In this document: positions 22,501 through 33,170 of the stretch, piece after piece
How the letters are laid out: the number at the start of each line of letters is the position of its first letter
Position numbering within the stretch: the first letter of the stretch is position 1
Source of the DNA: Crocodylus rhombifer
Taxonomy: Eukaryota > Chordata > Crocodylia > Crocodylidae
Direction of reading: 5' to 3'
Assembly: GCA_038503035.1 (NCBI GenBank)
Contig: JAVSML010024327.1
Location: 62,001 to 126,000 of the forward strand
Length of the DNA: 64,000 nt
The notes under the pieces: model-generated
What the model saw: only the letters and a program-made list of their open reading frames with translations
Told to the model about the DNA's origin: nothing
Database searches by the model: none
Program-made: the position numbers and the translations under genes

Positions 22501-24090
22501 CTTTCTTAGTGAGATGGGCCTGCTTCTCTCTTAGGACTCATTTCTACAAAGATACTGAGCACTGTTATCTGGACTGCCCTAACCATTTAAATGCATGCTT
22601 ATCTTTAACGTTTGGTGCTGAGGACTTCCGCAGTCCCTTGTTCATTAACCATATGGTTCAAGCCCATCTCTAAAGCTAAGCCCATTTTAAGTGTTTTGCC
22701 GGGTTCTGGAGTGCCAAGCAGGGTCGAGCCCTTAACACCTCCAATCATTTATAGACTAGCAAAAAATTTCACTTCCTTCAGTGAAAGAGAAAAGAAGGAA
22801 AAAATGGAAGAACTTGTTGACCTCACCGAGGGCAAATCTGTTTAAAGGATAAAAACTCAGACTCAAGTTATGAAGATAAGAGGTGGTTGTTTCTGTCAAG
22901 CCCTGCTATTTGTCTTGCTCTGAACTGCAATGTATTTTTCCTAGCAGCCTTGTTTTTCACTGTCACTTACCTGCCTCCTGCCATGATATGCCATGAATAA
23001 AATGTATGGCAGATGTCACACCTCTTTAATATCAGCATGTATCCACCACCTCCAGTGAACTGCAAGGGTAGTGGTTAGCAGACTTAAGCAATGCAAGGAA
23101 AAGACCATACAGGATGTTACAGCTCTTTACTTTTCATAGTCAAAGAAAGCCTCTCAAAATTGATTTCCATTGTTTATCTTGTTCTCACCTGAGAAGAGAC
23201 AGGGCCACCTGCACGTGGATAAAGAAGGAAAATGAGTTTTCCTCTCTTCTATAAGCAGTGTCACTTTAAACCAAATTTCTCTGGGGAGCTGAAAATACCT
23301 TGGCTGTGTTTGCTTTACTCCTACCAAATTCATTTCATAAGGATGCCCCATAACAGCAAGAGAGTACAGAGACAGGTAATAGGAAAGCATTGTACCTTGC
23401 TCTTTTTCAAAATCAGGTTGCAGCGCTTCACCATGGTTTGCAATGATGCATCTGTTGCCTCATCGGCTTCTGTTACGTCCAGGAAAATACAAAACAGCAG
23501 ACTCTCCCTATGCCTGAAGAAGGGTGTTTGTGGCCAAAAGCTTGCAAAGAACAATTTTCCCAACTATTTACTTGGTCTCATAAAAGATATCACATTTGCC
23601 TAAAGAGCCATGTCTGCCGAGAGTTGTTGAAAGAATTTAACAGCAGTCACCATGCTGTGAATGGACTTGCTGAACACATCAGCCCCAATCTATTAGCTCA
23701 CACACATGGAACACGCTCCTCAACCTCCTTGAATCATGATGTTAACTTTAAGTCTAAGTAGTCCTGTGAAGTTTAAGTGCCTTGCCAGGTCAAGGCAAGA
23801 ACTTCCAGAGCCTTGAGATCCACGCTAGACCTGAGAATTATCATAAAAATCAGGGGTTTTCATGGAATCATAAGAGGGTAGGTTGGGAGAGATCAAGGGA
23901 CATCATAAAGGCAAAAATGCTCTTTCTAAAACATCCCTGACCAGTTCATTTTCTTGAGAACCATTTAAAGATCCATATCTAGCATTAACAGAAAATGTTA
24001 AAAGGCAACACATATCTAAGGAAATGTCTACAAGTTTGAACAGAAGTTAAAGGAAGAACATGTACAAAACATCCCAAGTAAAATACAGAG
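22501..24090. other. No gene; possible CR1 tail scrap near 23860-23905
   Basis: Ordinary intergenic DNA. A GGAATCATAAGAGGGTAGGTTGGGAGAGATCA stretch resembles a decayed CR1 tail on the minus strand. A C12 homopolymer lies at 24091-24102 just beyond. Confidence 0.4.
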
Positions 24091-24170
24091 CCCCCCCCCC
24101 CCAACTGCTTGTCCAGTAGTCACCATTTCAGGTTATCAGAACTATCATTTTTACCAAACTCTGGCATAAC

Positions 24171-24653
24171 AAGGATGTGGAGAAGCCTGAGAAAGTCCAG
24201 AGGAGAGCCACGCACATGATCAGAGGTCAGGAAAACAGATCTTACGATGACAGGCTGAGAGCCATGGGACTCTTTCGCCTGGAAAAGCGCGGGCTCAGGG
24301 GTGATCTGATGGCCACCTATAAGTTTCTCAGGGGTGACCACCAGGATCTGGGGGAACGTCTGTTCACCAGAGCACCCCAAAGGATGACAAGGTCGAACGG
24401 TCACAAACTCCTGCAAGACTGTTTCAGGCTGGACATAAGGAAGAATTTCTTTACTGTCCGAGCCCCCAAGGTCTGGAACAGTCTGCCAGCGGAGGTGGTT
24501 CAAGCACCTACATTGAACACCTTCAAGAGTAAATTGGATGCTTATCTTGCTGGGATCCTCTGACCCCAGCTGACTTCCTGCCCTTTGGGCAGGGGGCTGG
24601 GCTCGATGATTTCCCGAGGTCCCTTCCAGCCCTGATGTCTATGAAATCTATGA
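24171..24653 (+). mobile_element. CR1-A copy, strongly 5'-truncated
   Basis: Starts abruptly in the [12 protein letters not shown] block and continues to the ORF2 stop at 24561-24563 without a frame break. The open frame 24177-24563 encodes [51 protein letters not shown] and ends DAYLAGIL. The 3' UTR ends in TCTATGAAATCTATGA. It is the least damaged of the CR1-A 3' ends, so it gives the family's C-terminus. Confidence 0.92.
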
Positions 24654-25929
24654 ACAACAAGTTTTCCATATTTCCAGTCATGATGATTGGTAATGAAGAG
24701 TTATCTAAATAAATTAACCAATCAAATTAATAGCATAAGCTGGGTGAATGAATGGATATTATTGTTCCAAGGCGTTTTGTCAGGCAAACTTAGTTGGAAA
24801 ACTGCGTGCATTTTACTGTGTGAAAAACAAAGTCTATTTAAGTGACTAACTGCTATAATTTCCTTTTTTCTGTTTTATTTTATAACCAGTTCTATAGATT
24901 TTGTGGAGAAAAAAAGTATTCCTCCATGAAGAATTTTAGCTGAAACTCTGAGAATTCAATTGCACTGCATTTTTCATAGTATAAACAATACCACTACCAG
25001 CAGTATGGGAAGAGCAAATAACTTTGCATATAGTAAGACACTCCTCCTCTCACCCCTTCGCTAATATGAGTCCAACCCAAGGCAAACCTGTACTGAAGTC
25101 TGAAAAAGCATGAGTCACATTTCTTCCCTTTTCATAGAGGGACATCACAATTCCATTTGTGACTTGAAACGAAAATGCTGAGATCCCATGAAAGATGTGT
25201 TCCACAACTGTTTGTTTTTTTTTTCTTCTTCTTCCAGGAATTATTTGCTCTAACCACCATCCAGATAAATGCACTAGTTTTGGACTGCATATATGAATTC
25301 AACTGAATTGAGCTCCCATTTAGAAGCAGCTTCAACTATCCCTTTAGAAATACATATCTTTTTTCTCTTCTGATATCAGTTAATGTAAAACAGACGGGGA
25401 GATTTCTTCCCTAGTCAGTAATAAGTAAGCAGGGAGCAAACCACTTCATTTGACATTTAGGTAATGTCAGTTTATTGCAGAAGGCATTGCATTAAGTACA
25501 TTTAGATGTGACTATTTATGCAAGGCCTTATTCAAGCAAAGTATTTTTATACACTGAACTCAACCAGAAGCATAGACCAACTAGAGTGCTTATAACTCAT
25601 TCAAGTTAAGTGTGTGCTTCAGTGCTTTGTTCATTTAGGGCACTAATTTTCACAATACTTGGAAAGGAATGGTTAGTTTAATATTCTGCTAAAATAAGAG
25701 ACTATAATGCCTATGGTCAACTTACTCCAGCCTGCTTAAGTGCTGGAAAAACTGTTAATCAAAAGCTGGGTAGGTCCTTCTCAGTCTTAGTGCTTTCTTT
25801 TGACTTAGTCTTAAATGCTAAGATGACAGTGTATGGCATTAGTAGATGAATTAATGGCTTTTCAAAGACTCAGAGTAGAACAGGTTTCCATATGGGCACC
25901 TAACAGGTGAAGCAGACTTTGGGCTTTAC
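24654..25929. other. No recognised feature
   Basis: AT-rich intergenic DNA. A T-run with TTCTTC words lies at about 25207-25233. Nothing else is supported. Confidence 0.5.
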
Positions 25930-25930
25930 T

Positions 25931-27390
25931 GGATCTTTGAAAACTCCTGGCACTCCAGTGTAGTGCCTGAAAACTGGAAGAAGGCCAATGTGGTGCCGAT
26001 CTTCAAGAAAGAGAGGAAAGTGAATCCAGCCAACTATAGGCCCATCAGCATGACTTCTGTCCCGGGCAAGAATTTAGAAAAGTTTATTAAAGAGGCCATC
26101 CTTAAGGGACTGGCCAACAGCAACATCCTATTGCATAGCCAGCACGGGTTTGTTGCTGGTAGGTCTTGCGTGATCAATCTCATTTCCTTTTAGGACCAGG
26201 TGACATAATCACCTGGACAAGGGAGAAGAGATGTATGCCATCAATCTTGACTTCAAGAAAGACTTTGATCTGGTATCCCATGATCACCTCTCGGCAAAAC
26301 TGGCCAATTGTGGCCTTGGCTCCACCACAATCTGCTGGCCAGGAAATTGGCTCCGTGGTCAGACCCAGAGGGTAGTAATTGATGGAATTCACTCATCATG
26401 GTGTCCTGTGACCAGTGGGGTCCCCCAAGGCTCTGTCCTTGGACCCATCCTGTTCAACATCTTCATTAATGATGTGGACATTGGAGTCAGAAGCAGACTG
26501 GGCAAGTTCACCGATGACACCAAACTCTGTGGCAAAGCATCCATGCCAGAAGATAGGTGGGTGATCCAAGCTGACTTGGACAGGCTCAGGAAATGGGCGA
26601 ACAAGAATCGGATGGTGTTTAACACTGAAAAATGGAAGGTTCTCCACCTTGGGAGGAAAAACCTGCAGCATCCTTATAGGCTCGGCAGTGTTACGCTGGC
26701 TAGCACTACAGAAGAAAGAGACTTGGGGGTCATGACAAGAAGATCACAAGCCTGCAATGTGATGCTGCAGCTAGTAAACTGACCAAAATGCTGGCTTGCA
26801 TCCATAGATGCTTCTCGAGCAAATCCCGGGACATCATTCTCCCCTTGTACTCGGCCTTGGTGAGGCTGCAGCTGGAGTACTGTGTCCAGTTTTGGACTCC
26901 ACAACTCAAAAAGGATGTGGAGAAGCTTGAGAGAGTCCAGAGAAGAGCTACATGTATGATCAGAGGTCAGGAAAACAGACCTTACAACGACAGGCTGAGA
27001 GCCATGGGGCTCTTTAGCCTGGAACAGCGCAGGCTCAGAGGTGATCTGATGGCCACCTATAAGTTTATCAGGGGTAACCACCAGGATCTGGGGGAACATT
27101 TGTTCACCAGAGCACCCCAAGGGATGATGAGGTCAACGGTCATAAACCAAGACTGTTTCAGCCAGGACATAAGGAGGAATTTCTTTACTGTCCAAGTCCC
27201 CAAGGTCTGGAACAGCCTGCCATTGGAAGTGGTTCAAGCACCTACATTGAACACCTTCAAGAGTAAACTGGATGCTTATCTTGCTGGGATCCTATGACCC
27301 CAGCTGACTTCCTGCCCTTCAGGCAGGGGGCTGGACTCAATTTTCTGAGGTTCCTTCCAGCCCTAATGTCTATGAAATATATGAAATCTA
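25931..27390 (+). mobile_element. CR1-A copy, 5'-truncated
   Basis: Begins in the reverse transcriptase at the WIFENSWHSSVVPENWKKANVVPIF block. It continues through NYRPISMTS, the HGFVAGRS block, LDFKKDFDLVSHDH, GVPQGSVLGPILFN and FTDDTKLCG (about 26510, FADD changed to FTDD) to the ORF2 end at 27297. A CR1-A tail follows, ending near 27390. Frames change near 26190-26230 and between 26740 and 26790, with a deletion around the SKMNMS-like block. Inactive. Confidence 0.92.
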
Positions 27391-27479
27391 TGGATAACAC
27401 TTTATTCTACAAGTAGTCTATACCCATTGGCTAAGTACAGATATTGAGGGAGGTTAGATCAAGGTAAACATAGCCACCT

Positions 27480-27791
27480 GATCTAAAGTAGGGTTGGGGA
27501 GGCTAGTGGGGTGTTGGGAAGGTCGGGGGGGTCAAGAAGGCTTACAGGGAATTGGGAGATCTACAGAGGGATCTGGGGACAGATAGTCTGTGGGGTGGAT
27601 CGAGGGAAGCTGGGATCTACAGGAGTAATTGGGGGAGGGATCAGAGGTACATCCAGCATCGACAAGGTAATTGGGGGACAAGCAGGATCCAATATGGGAT
27701 AGTGGGGGGGAGGGCAGGCATGTCCACAGAGGGTTGGTGGAGCCTGGGAGGACTTGTTAGGGAGGCTCATGGGGTTTGTGGGGGAGGGGGG
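27480..27791. repeat. G-rich minisatellite-like tract beside the assembly gap
   Basis: The plus strand is a purine-rich, G-run-rich sequence with recurring words such as GGGATCTACAG, GTAATTGGGGGA and GGGATC at irregular spacing. Four or more G-runs occur within short intervals, so G-quadruplex formation is possible. The tract runs straight into the gap, the likely reason the assembly failed here. Confidence 0.6.
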
Positions 27792-28191
27792 NNNNNNNNN
27801 NNNNNNNNNNNNNNNNNNNNNNNNNNNNNNNNNNNNNNNNNNNNNNNNNNNNNNNNNNNNNNNNNNNNNNNNNNNNNNNNNNNNNNNNNNNNNNNNNNNN
27901 NNNNNNNNNNNNNNNNNNNNNNNNNNNNNNNNNNNNNNNNNNNNNNNNNNNNNNNNNNNNNNNNNNNNNNNNNNNNNNNNNNNNNNNNNNNNNNNNNNNN
28001 NNNNNNNNNNNNNNNNNNNNNNNNNNNNNNNNNNNNNNNNNNNNNNNNNNNNNNNNNNNNNNNNNNNNNNNNNNNNNNNNNNNNNNNNNNNNNNNNNNNN
28101 NNNNNNNNNNNNNNNNNNNNNNNNNNNNNNNNNNNNNNNNNNNNNNNNNNNNNNNNNNNNNNNNNNNNNNNNNNNNNNNNNNNNNNNNNNN
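27792..28191. other. Assembly gap (400 N)
   Basis: Exactly 400 undetermined bases. The round number suggests an estimated or placeholder length. Confidence 0.99.
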
Positions 28192-28505
28192 GGAAGGGTC
28201 AGAGCCTAGGCAGTTTGTCCTCCTTCCCTTCCCCCCTACCCACTTACCTCCTAGGCAGTATCTCTGTGTGTAGATATATCTTTTAAGTTTAAGTTTTACT
28301 CAGTTCCTGCCCCCCCCAATAAGATTTTCTTCCTCTGCCTATGTCCCTGGGCAAGCATGGGTGGGGAGGTGCCCCCCAGATCTGTGCATGGGACAAGGGT
28401 GGGCTGTCACTGCAGGCTTTGCCCTGGGCACAAAACTTTGTTGCTATAGCACTGGCCCTCAGACTGGGGCCAGCAGCTGGACTTTCCCAGATTTTGGGCT
28501 GCTCT
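28192..28505. other. No recognised feature
   Basis: Mixed-composition DNA after the gap with C-runs near 28310. No coding homology seen. Confidence 0.4.
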
Positions 28506-28508
28506 GGA

Positions 28509-28641
28509 AAACTGTACAGAAGTTCAATTCACTGGGCTAACCTAGATCAATTTGATTTGAGTGCACATCAATCCAGGTCTCTCTTAGACCAAGTTCTGCC
28601 ATTTTAGACCAGTCTGTGCACACTGAACTTCTGTACAGTTT
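28509..28641. repeat. Short element with 18-bp terminal inverted repeats
   Basis: The arm AAACTGTACAGAAGTTCA at 28509-28526 is matched by a perfect reverse complement at 28624-28641. The 97-bp interior is not palindromic. This is the layout of a MITE. The flanks CTCTGGA and TGAACTT give no obvious target duplication, so the true ends may lie further out, perhaps up to about 28750. Confidence 0.6.
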
Positions 28642-28649
28642 GAACTTAA

Positions 28650-30285
28650 GTCACCCAAATGTGGACCTTACGCTTAGATCCCTATATAGATGGATCTGAG
28701 TTAGATCAGGTGCCCATTTTTAATGTAATCTAGCTTCCACCCCGCTTACCCCCACACCCATTATGACCGAACCTGACCTCATAGCAGATGAAGTGCCTAC
28801 CCTTGTTCCACAACAGTCTCTGGTCAGAGCATTTTAAATCACTCAGACACTTTCTATGCACCTAATCCTACTTACACTCTAATCCTAAACCCATCACCAA
28901 GGGTGCCAATTATCAGAATAAGAGAATGTAAAGGAAGATCAGCATTTTGTTTTGCACACACCACCAGCTGGTAGCTCCTTTAAGTGAATTCCAGCAATAC
29001 TGAGAAATTGAAAACCATCAATTGGAGTGAAAAGCTTCATGCCCTACAACCTTATCCTGTGAATTATTCAGTCACATCTGGTTTCTAAAGGAAGCAATAC
29101 AATATATAGTTACATCTGGGAAACACCTGACCTTTTGCCATCCTTTTACCAGAAGTAGCCTACTAAGAAACATCCATATTAAGTGAATATTTAAAAAACA
29201 GATGTTTTAATACCATTACTGATTCTCAGCTGTTCAGCCACCCTGCTAATATTGTCACTCACCAAAAGCATTTAAAGCAGAGTCAATACACTGTAACATT
29301 ATTGTAGGGAACATTTTACTAATTTAAAGGATCCATTCCCTGCCAGAGCCATACAGAACACCTAACACTGCAAGGCCAGACTCTCCTCTTTGGAAGTCTT
29401 GCTTTGTTGAAATTATTACATCACCCTACTAGAGCCTCAATTGATGTAAAAATATAGCTTCACTCTAGTTCTACCACCTCTGGACCTTCCTTATGTTTAG
29501 AATTTGTTTGTTTGTTTTTTTAATTGAGGCCTTTATACATGTCAGAGGCAGAAACCAGTCTCATTAAACATAAGCCACTTACCTGAATTCCAAAGAAGCA
29601 AATCTGCTAAACAATGTTTGTGAAGACATCTTTAAAAATGATTTCAGATTCTTTCTGTCTCTGCTTTTAATACATTCTTTAACAACTGAAAATGAAATCT
29701 TGTTAACCCTCCAAATGAAACTCCCTCCAAAACAAGCTTCAGCTCTGAGCTACCTCCATAGCTTGTGCATGTCAAAGGGTAGAGACAAATGTACATTTGT
29801 AGGGGCTTCAAAAGGGCTTGTGGGGAGCTGCTGCTGCTCAGGACCAGGTGGTAGCAATTATGATGCAACTGCTACATCTGCCTGGGCTCGTAGAAAAATT
29901 AGAGAGCTATATCTCTCTAGCTTTGTCCTTGGACGAAGCAGGGTTGGAATTGGCCAGCTAATTCATTGATTGGGTCTAAGCTAACTCTGGCCCCTTCCAG
30001 GGGTGACTCTCTATATATAAGCCTACCAGGGCCTCAGCCCTCTGATTTTTCTCCCCCATACTGGCCTACTTCATCTCCACCCCCTTCACTCGGGGCCATG
30101 GGGCTTCCCTCCCCAGTGGGCTTAGATGGCTGTAGCTGTGCCCAGCTCCAACTACCTTTGTTCAGGGTCTTGCACCCCATGGGGCTCAGGTGGCCACAGC
30201 CATGCCTGGCCCCCAACCACCTCTGGTGTTATATGATCCACCCAAAGGTGAGGGCTAGGGTTAAGGCTAGGGGAAAAAAGCTCAG
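28650..30285. other. No gene; GC-rich segment with TATA-like box at 30012-30020
   Basis: 28650-29690 is featureless AT-rich DNA. From about 29800 the sequence becomes GC-rich and contains TATATATAA at 30012-30020, about 270 bp upstream of the CR1-A 5' end at 30289. It could be a chance TATA word or part of an unrecognised LTR or promoter. Confidence 0.35.
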
Positions 30286-30288
30286 TTA

Positions 30289-32808
30289 GGCTCCGGAGCA
30301 GTGAGAGATGTGCGGGTGAAGCCCGCTGCACCCCTGCTCCCCTGAAGCCCCCCAGACACCCCCTCAGCAGCCACAGAGCCCCCTGCCGACCCCCAGCACA
30401 GCCGGAGGTAAGCAGGCTCGTGGTGGGAAGGCGTTAACTCCTCGCTCCCTGGGAGGAGGCTGGCTGACTCAAGAAGTCTATGAGCCAATGAGAGGCAAAG
30501 CGCTGCTCGACATGGTACTGGCTATGGGGGACAACCTAACTGGCGACCTAGTGATCGATGGGAAGCTGGGTGACAGTGACCACGAGCTGATCACCTTCAC
30601 CATCCGCTGTAAAGCTGGCAAGTCAGTCAGCAACACAGAAGTCCTTGACTTCAGAAAAGCTGACTCTGACAAGCTCAAAATGCTTGTCGGTCAGGCCATT
30701 AGGGACCATGACCCCAGGGAGATGGGAGTTCAAGAAGAGTGGTTGCTTCTCAAGGAAGCGATCCTCAATGCACAAGCCAAATCTATCCCAACATGGAGGA
30801 AAGGCTGCAAGAAGGCACAGCAGCCCCCCTGGCTCTCCAGGGAGCTAGTGGACCTCCTGCAGCTAAAAAGGAAAGCCTACAAAGGATGGAGGACGGGATT
30901 CACCTCCAAGGAGGATTACTCTGCGCTGGTCCGGTCCTGCAGGGAGCAAACCAGGAAAGCCAAGGCTGCAACTGAACTCCAACTAGCTTCAAGCATCAAG
31001 GACAACAAAAAGTCCTTTTTCACATATGTGGGGAGCCAGAGGAAAAGCAAGGGCAACATTGGACCTCTGCTAAACCAGATGGGGCAACTCACAACTGACG
31101 CCCAGGAAAAAGCCAACCTATTAAATAGTTACTTTGCATCAGTCTTTCATCAGTCCCGTGGGATGCCCATGCCTGCAATGGGACAGGGAGATCCGGGTGT
31201 TGGGGATCCCCTACCCTCCATAAATGCTGACCTCGTGAAGGAACATCTTGAGAAGCTGGATACCTTCAAGTCAGCCGGCCCTGATAATCTGCACCCCAGG
31301 GTACTCAAGGAGCTGGTGAGCATCATAGCCCAGCCCCTGGCATGGATCTTTGAGAACTCCTGGCACTCTGGTGTAGTGCCCGAAGACTGGAAGAAGGCCA
31401 ATGTGGTGCCGATCTTCATGAAAGGGAGGAGAGTGGATCCGGTTAACTACAGGCCCATTAGCCTGACTTCTATCCTGGGGAAGATCTTAGAAAAGTTTAT
31501 TAAGGAGGCCATCCTTGATGGAGTGGCCCAGGCTAACATCCTAAGGGGTAGCCAGCACGGGTTTGTTGCAGGTAGGTCTTGTTTGACCAATCTCATTTCT
31601 ATGACCAGGTGACCTATCACCTGGACAAGGGAGAAGAGATTGATGTCATATATCTTGACTTCAAAAAAGCATTTGATCTGGTATCCCACGATCACCTCTT
31701 GGCCAAACTGGCCAATTGTGGCCTTGGCTCCACCACGATCCGCCGGCTGGGAAATTGGCTCCGTGGTCGGACCCAGAGGGTTGTGACTGATGGCAGTCAC
31801 TCATCGTGGTGCCCTGTGACCAGTGGGGTCCCTCAAGGCTCTGTCCTTGGACCCATCCTGTTCAACATCTTCATTAATGATGTGGACATTGGAGTCAGGA
31901 GTGGACTGGCCAAGTTCGCCGGTGACATCAAACTTTGGGGCAAAGCATCCACGCCAGAAGATAGGCGGGTGATCCAGGCTGACCTGGACAAGCTCAGCAA
32001 ATGGGCAGACGAGAACCTCATGGTGTTTAACACTGAAAAATGCAAGGTTCTCCACCTTGGGAGGAAAAACCTGCCGCATCCTTATAGGCTCAGCAGTGCT
32101 ACGTTGGTTAGCACTACAGAAGAAAGAGACTTTGGGGTCATCATTGACCACAAGATGAACATGAGCCTGCAATGCGATGCTGCGGCTAGTAAAGCGACCA
32201 AAACGCTGGCTTGCATCCATAGATGCTCCTCGAGCAAATCCCGGGACATCATTCTCCCCTTGTACTCAGCCTTGGTGAGGCCGCAGCTGGAGTACTGCGT
32301 CCAGTTTTGGGCTCCACAATTCAAAAAGGATGTGGAGAAGCTTGAGAGAGTCCAGAGGAGAGCCACGCGCATGATCAGAGGTCAGGAAAACAGATCTTAC
32401 GATGATAGGTTGAGAGACATGGGACTCTTTAGCCTGGAAAAGCTCAGGCTCAGAGGTGATCTGGTGGCCACCTATAAGTTTATCGGGGTGACCACCAGGA
32501 TCTGGAGGAATGTTTGTTCACCAGACTGCCCCAAGGGATGATGAGGTCAAATGGTCACAAACTCCTGCAAGACCACTTCAGGCTCGACCTAAGGAAGAAT
32601 TTCTTTACTGTCCAAGTCCCCAAGGTCTGGAACAGTCTGCCAGTGGAGGTGGTTGAAGCACCTACATTGAACACCTTCAAGAGTAAATTGGATGCTTATC
32701 TTGCTGGGATCTTATGACCCCAGCTGAGTTCCTGCCCTTTGGGCAGGGGGCTGGACTTGATGATCTCTCGAAGTCCCTTCCAGCCCTGATGTCTACGAAA
32801 TCTATGAA
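30289..32808 (+). mobile_element. CR1-A copy with intact 5' end and large internal deletion
   Basis: Starts with GGCTCCGGAGCAGTGAGAGA, the same 5' end as the copy at 49957 (GGCTCCGGAAGCAGCAAGAGA). About 175 bp of 5' UTR follow. At about 30465 the sequence jumps to the late endonuclease region of ORF2 (LTQEVYEPMRGKALLDMVLA). All of ORF1 and most of the endonuclease are missing, roughly 2.5 kb judged by its sister copies. The rest is collinear to the tail at 32808. The short shared word CTGA-T at the junction suggests deletion or template jumping. Confidence 0.9.
30466..32717 (+). pseudogene. CR1-A ORF2, well preserved but endonuclease-less
   Basis: One frame runs 30488-31612 (374 codons). It holds the end of the endonuclease (GKLGDSDHELITFTI), the linker (KSFFTYVGSQRKSKGNIGP), then DWKKANVVPIF, NYRPISLTSILGK and HGFVAGRS. 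A 4-base deletion near 31600 shifts to the frame 31579-32541. That frame carries YLDFKKAFDLVSHDH, GVPQGSVLGPILFN, FAGDIKLWG at 31915 and LVRPQLEYCVQFW. A 1-base loss near 32487 shifts again to the C-terminal frame ending at 32717. The first Asp of FADD is Gly, so the polymerase is dead even if the frames were continuous. Confidence 0.88.
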
Positions 32809-33170
32809 GGCACCACTACCCAACTTTCACTGGGGCGGTAACTGGCCTGGCGGTTCCTGGGGGCTCCCATGCCACTGAGAGCCTCACCAGGCCAGCCAGT
32901 CCTGGCAGGGGTGCAGTTTTAGGTCATACCCAGGACCAGAAGCCTCTAATCCATCCCCTACAGCTCCTACCCTTACCTCCAGGGTGTTATGGAACCTTGC
33001 AGCCAGATGATGTTACTGCCTACCCAGCCAACAGGGACTTGAACTCTTTTTATATAGGCAGCCAGAGATCCAAAATGGCTGCCTTAATCAGGCACCTGCT
33101 GGCTGCCTAGCTGCAGTCTTAAAGTGGCAGGCACCCACAGTGGCCTGCCACACTCTTACATCAAGAAGTC
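32809..33170. other. GC-rich unclassified stretch
   Basis: GC-rich compared with its surroundings, with repeated GGCAGCC/GGCTGCC words between 33055 and 33155 and a TTTTATATAGG word at 33047. No coding frame or second copy in the window was recognised. Confidence 0.3.

Noticed and set aside
27552..28286. Open frames crossing the gap
   Set aside because: They are open only because undetermined bases are read as X; nothing supports coding.
30440..30470. Splicing as the origin of the internally deleted CR1-A copy
   Set aside because: The downstream side of the junction is not preceded by AG in sister copies, and no consensus donor sits at the upstream side.
31801..32220. Long antisense open frames across CR1-A copies, repeated with similar sequence at 518-901, 19321-19731, 26396-26671 and 53082-53423
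   Set aside because: They are reverse-strand shadows of the ORF2 reverse transcriptase. Their similarity follows from the shared sense sequence, and they lack independent domains.
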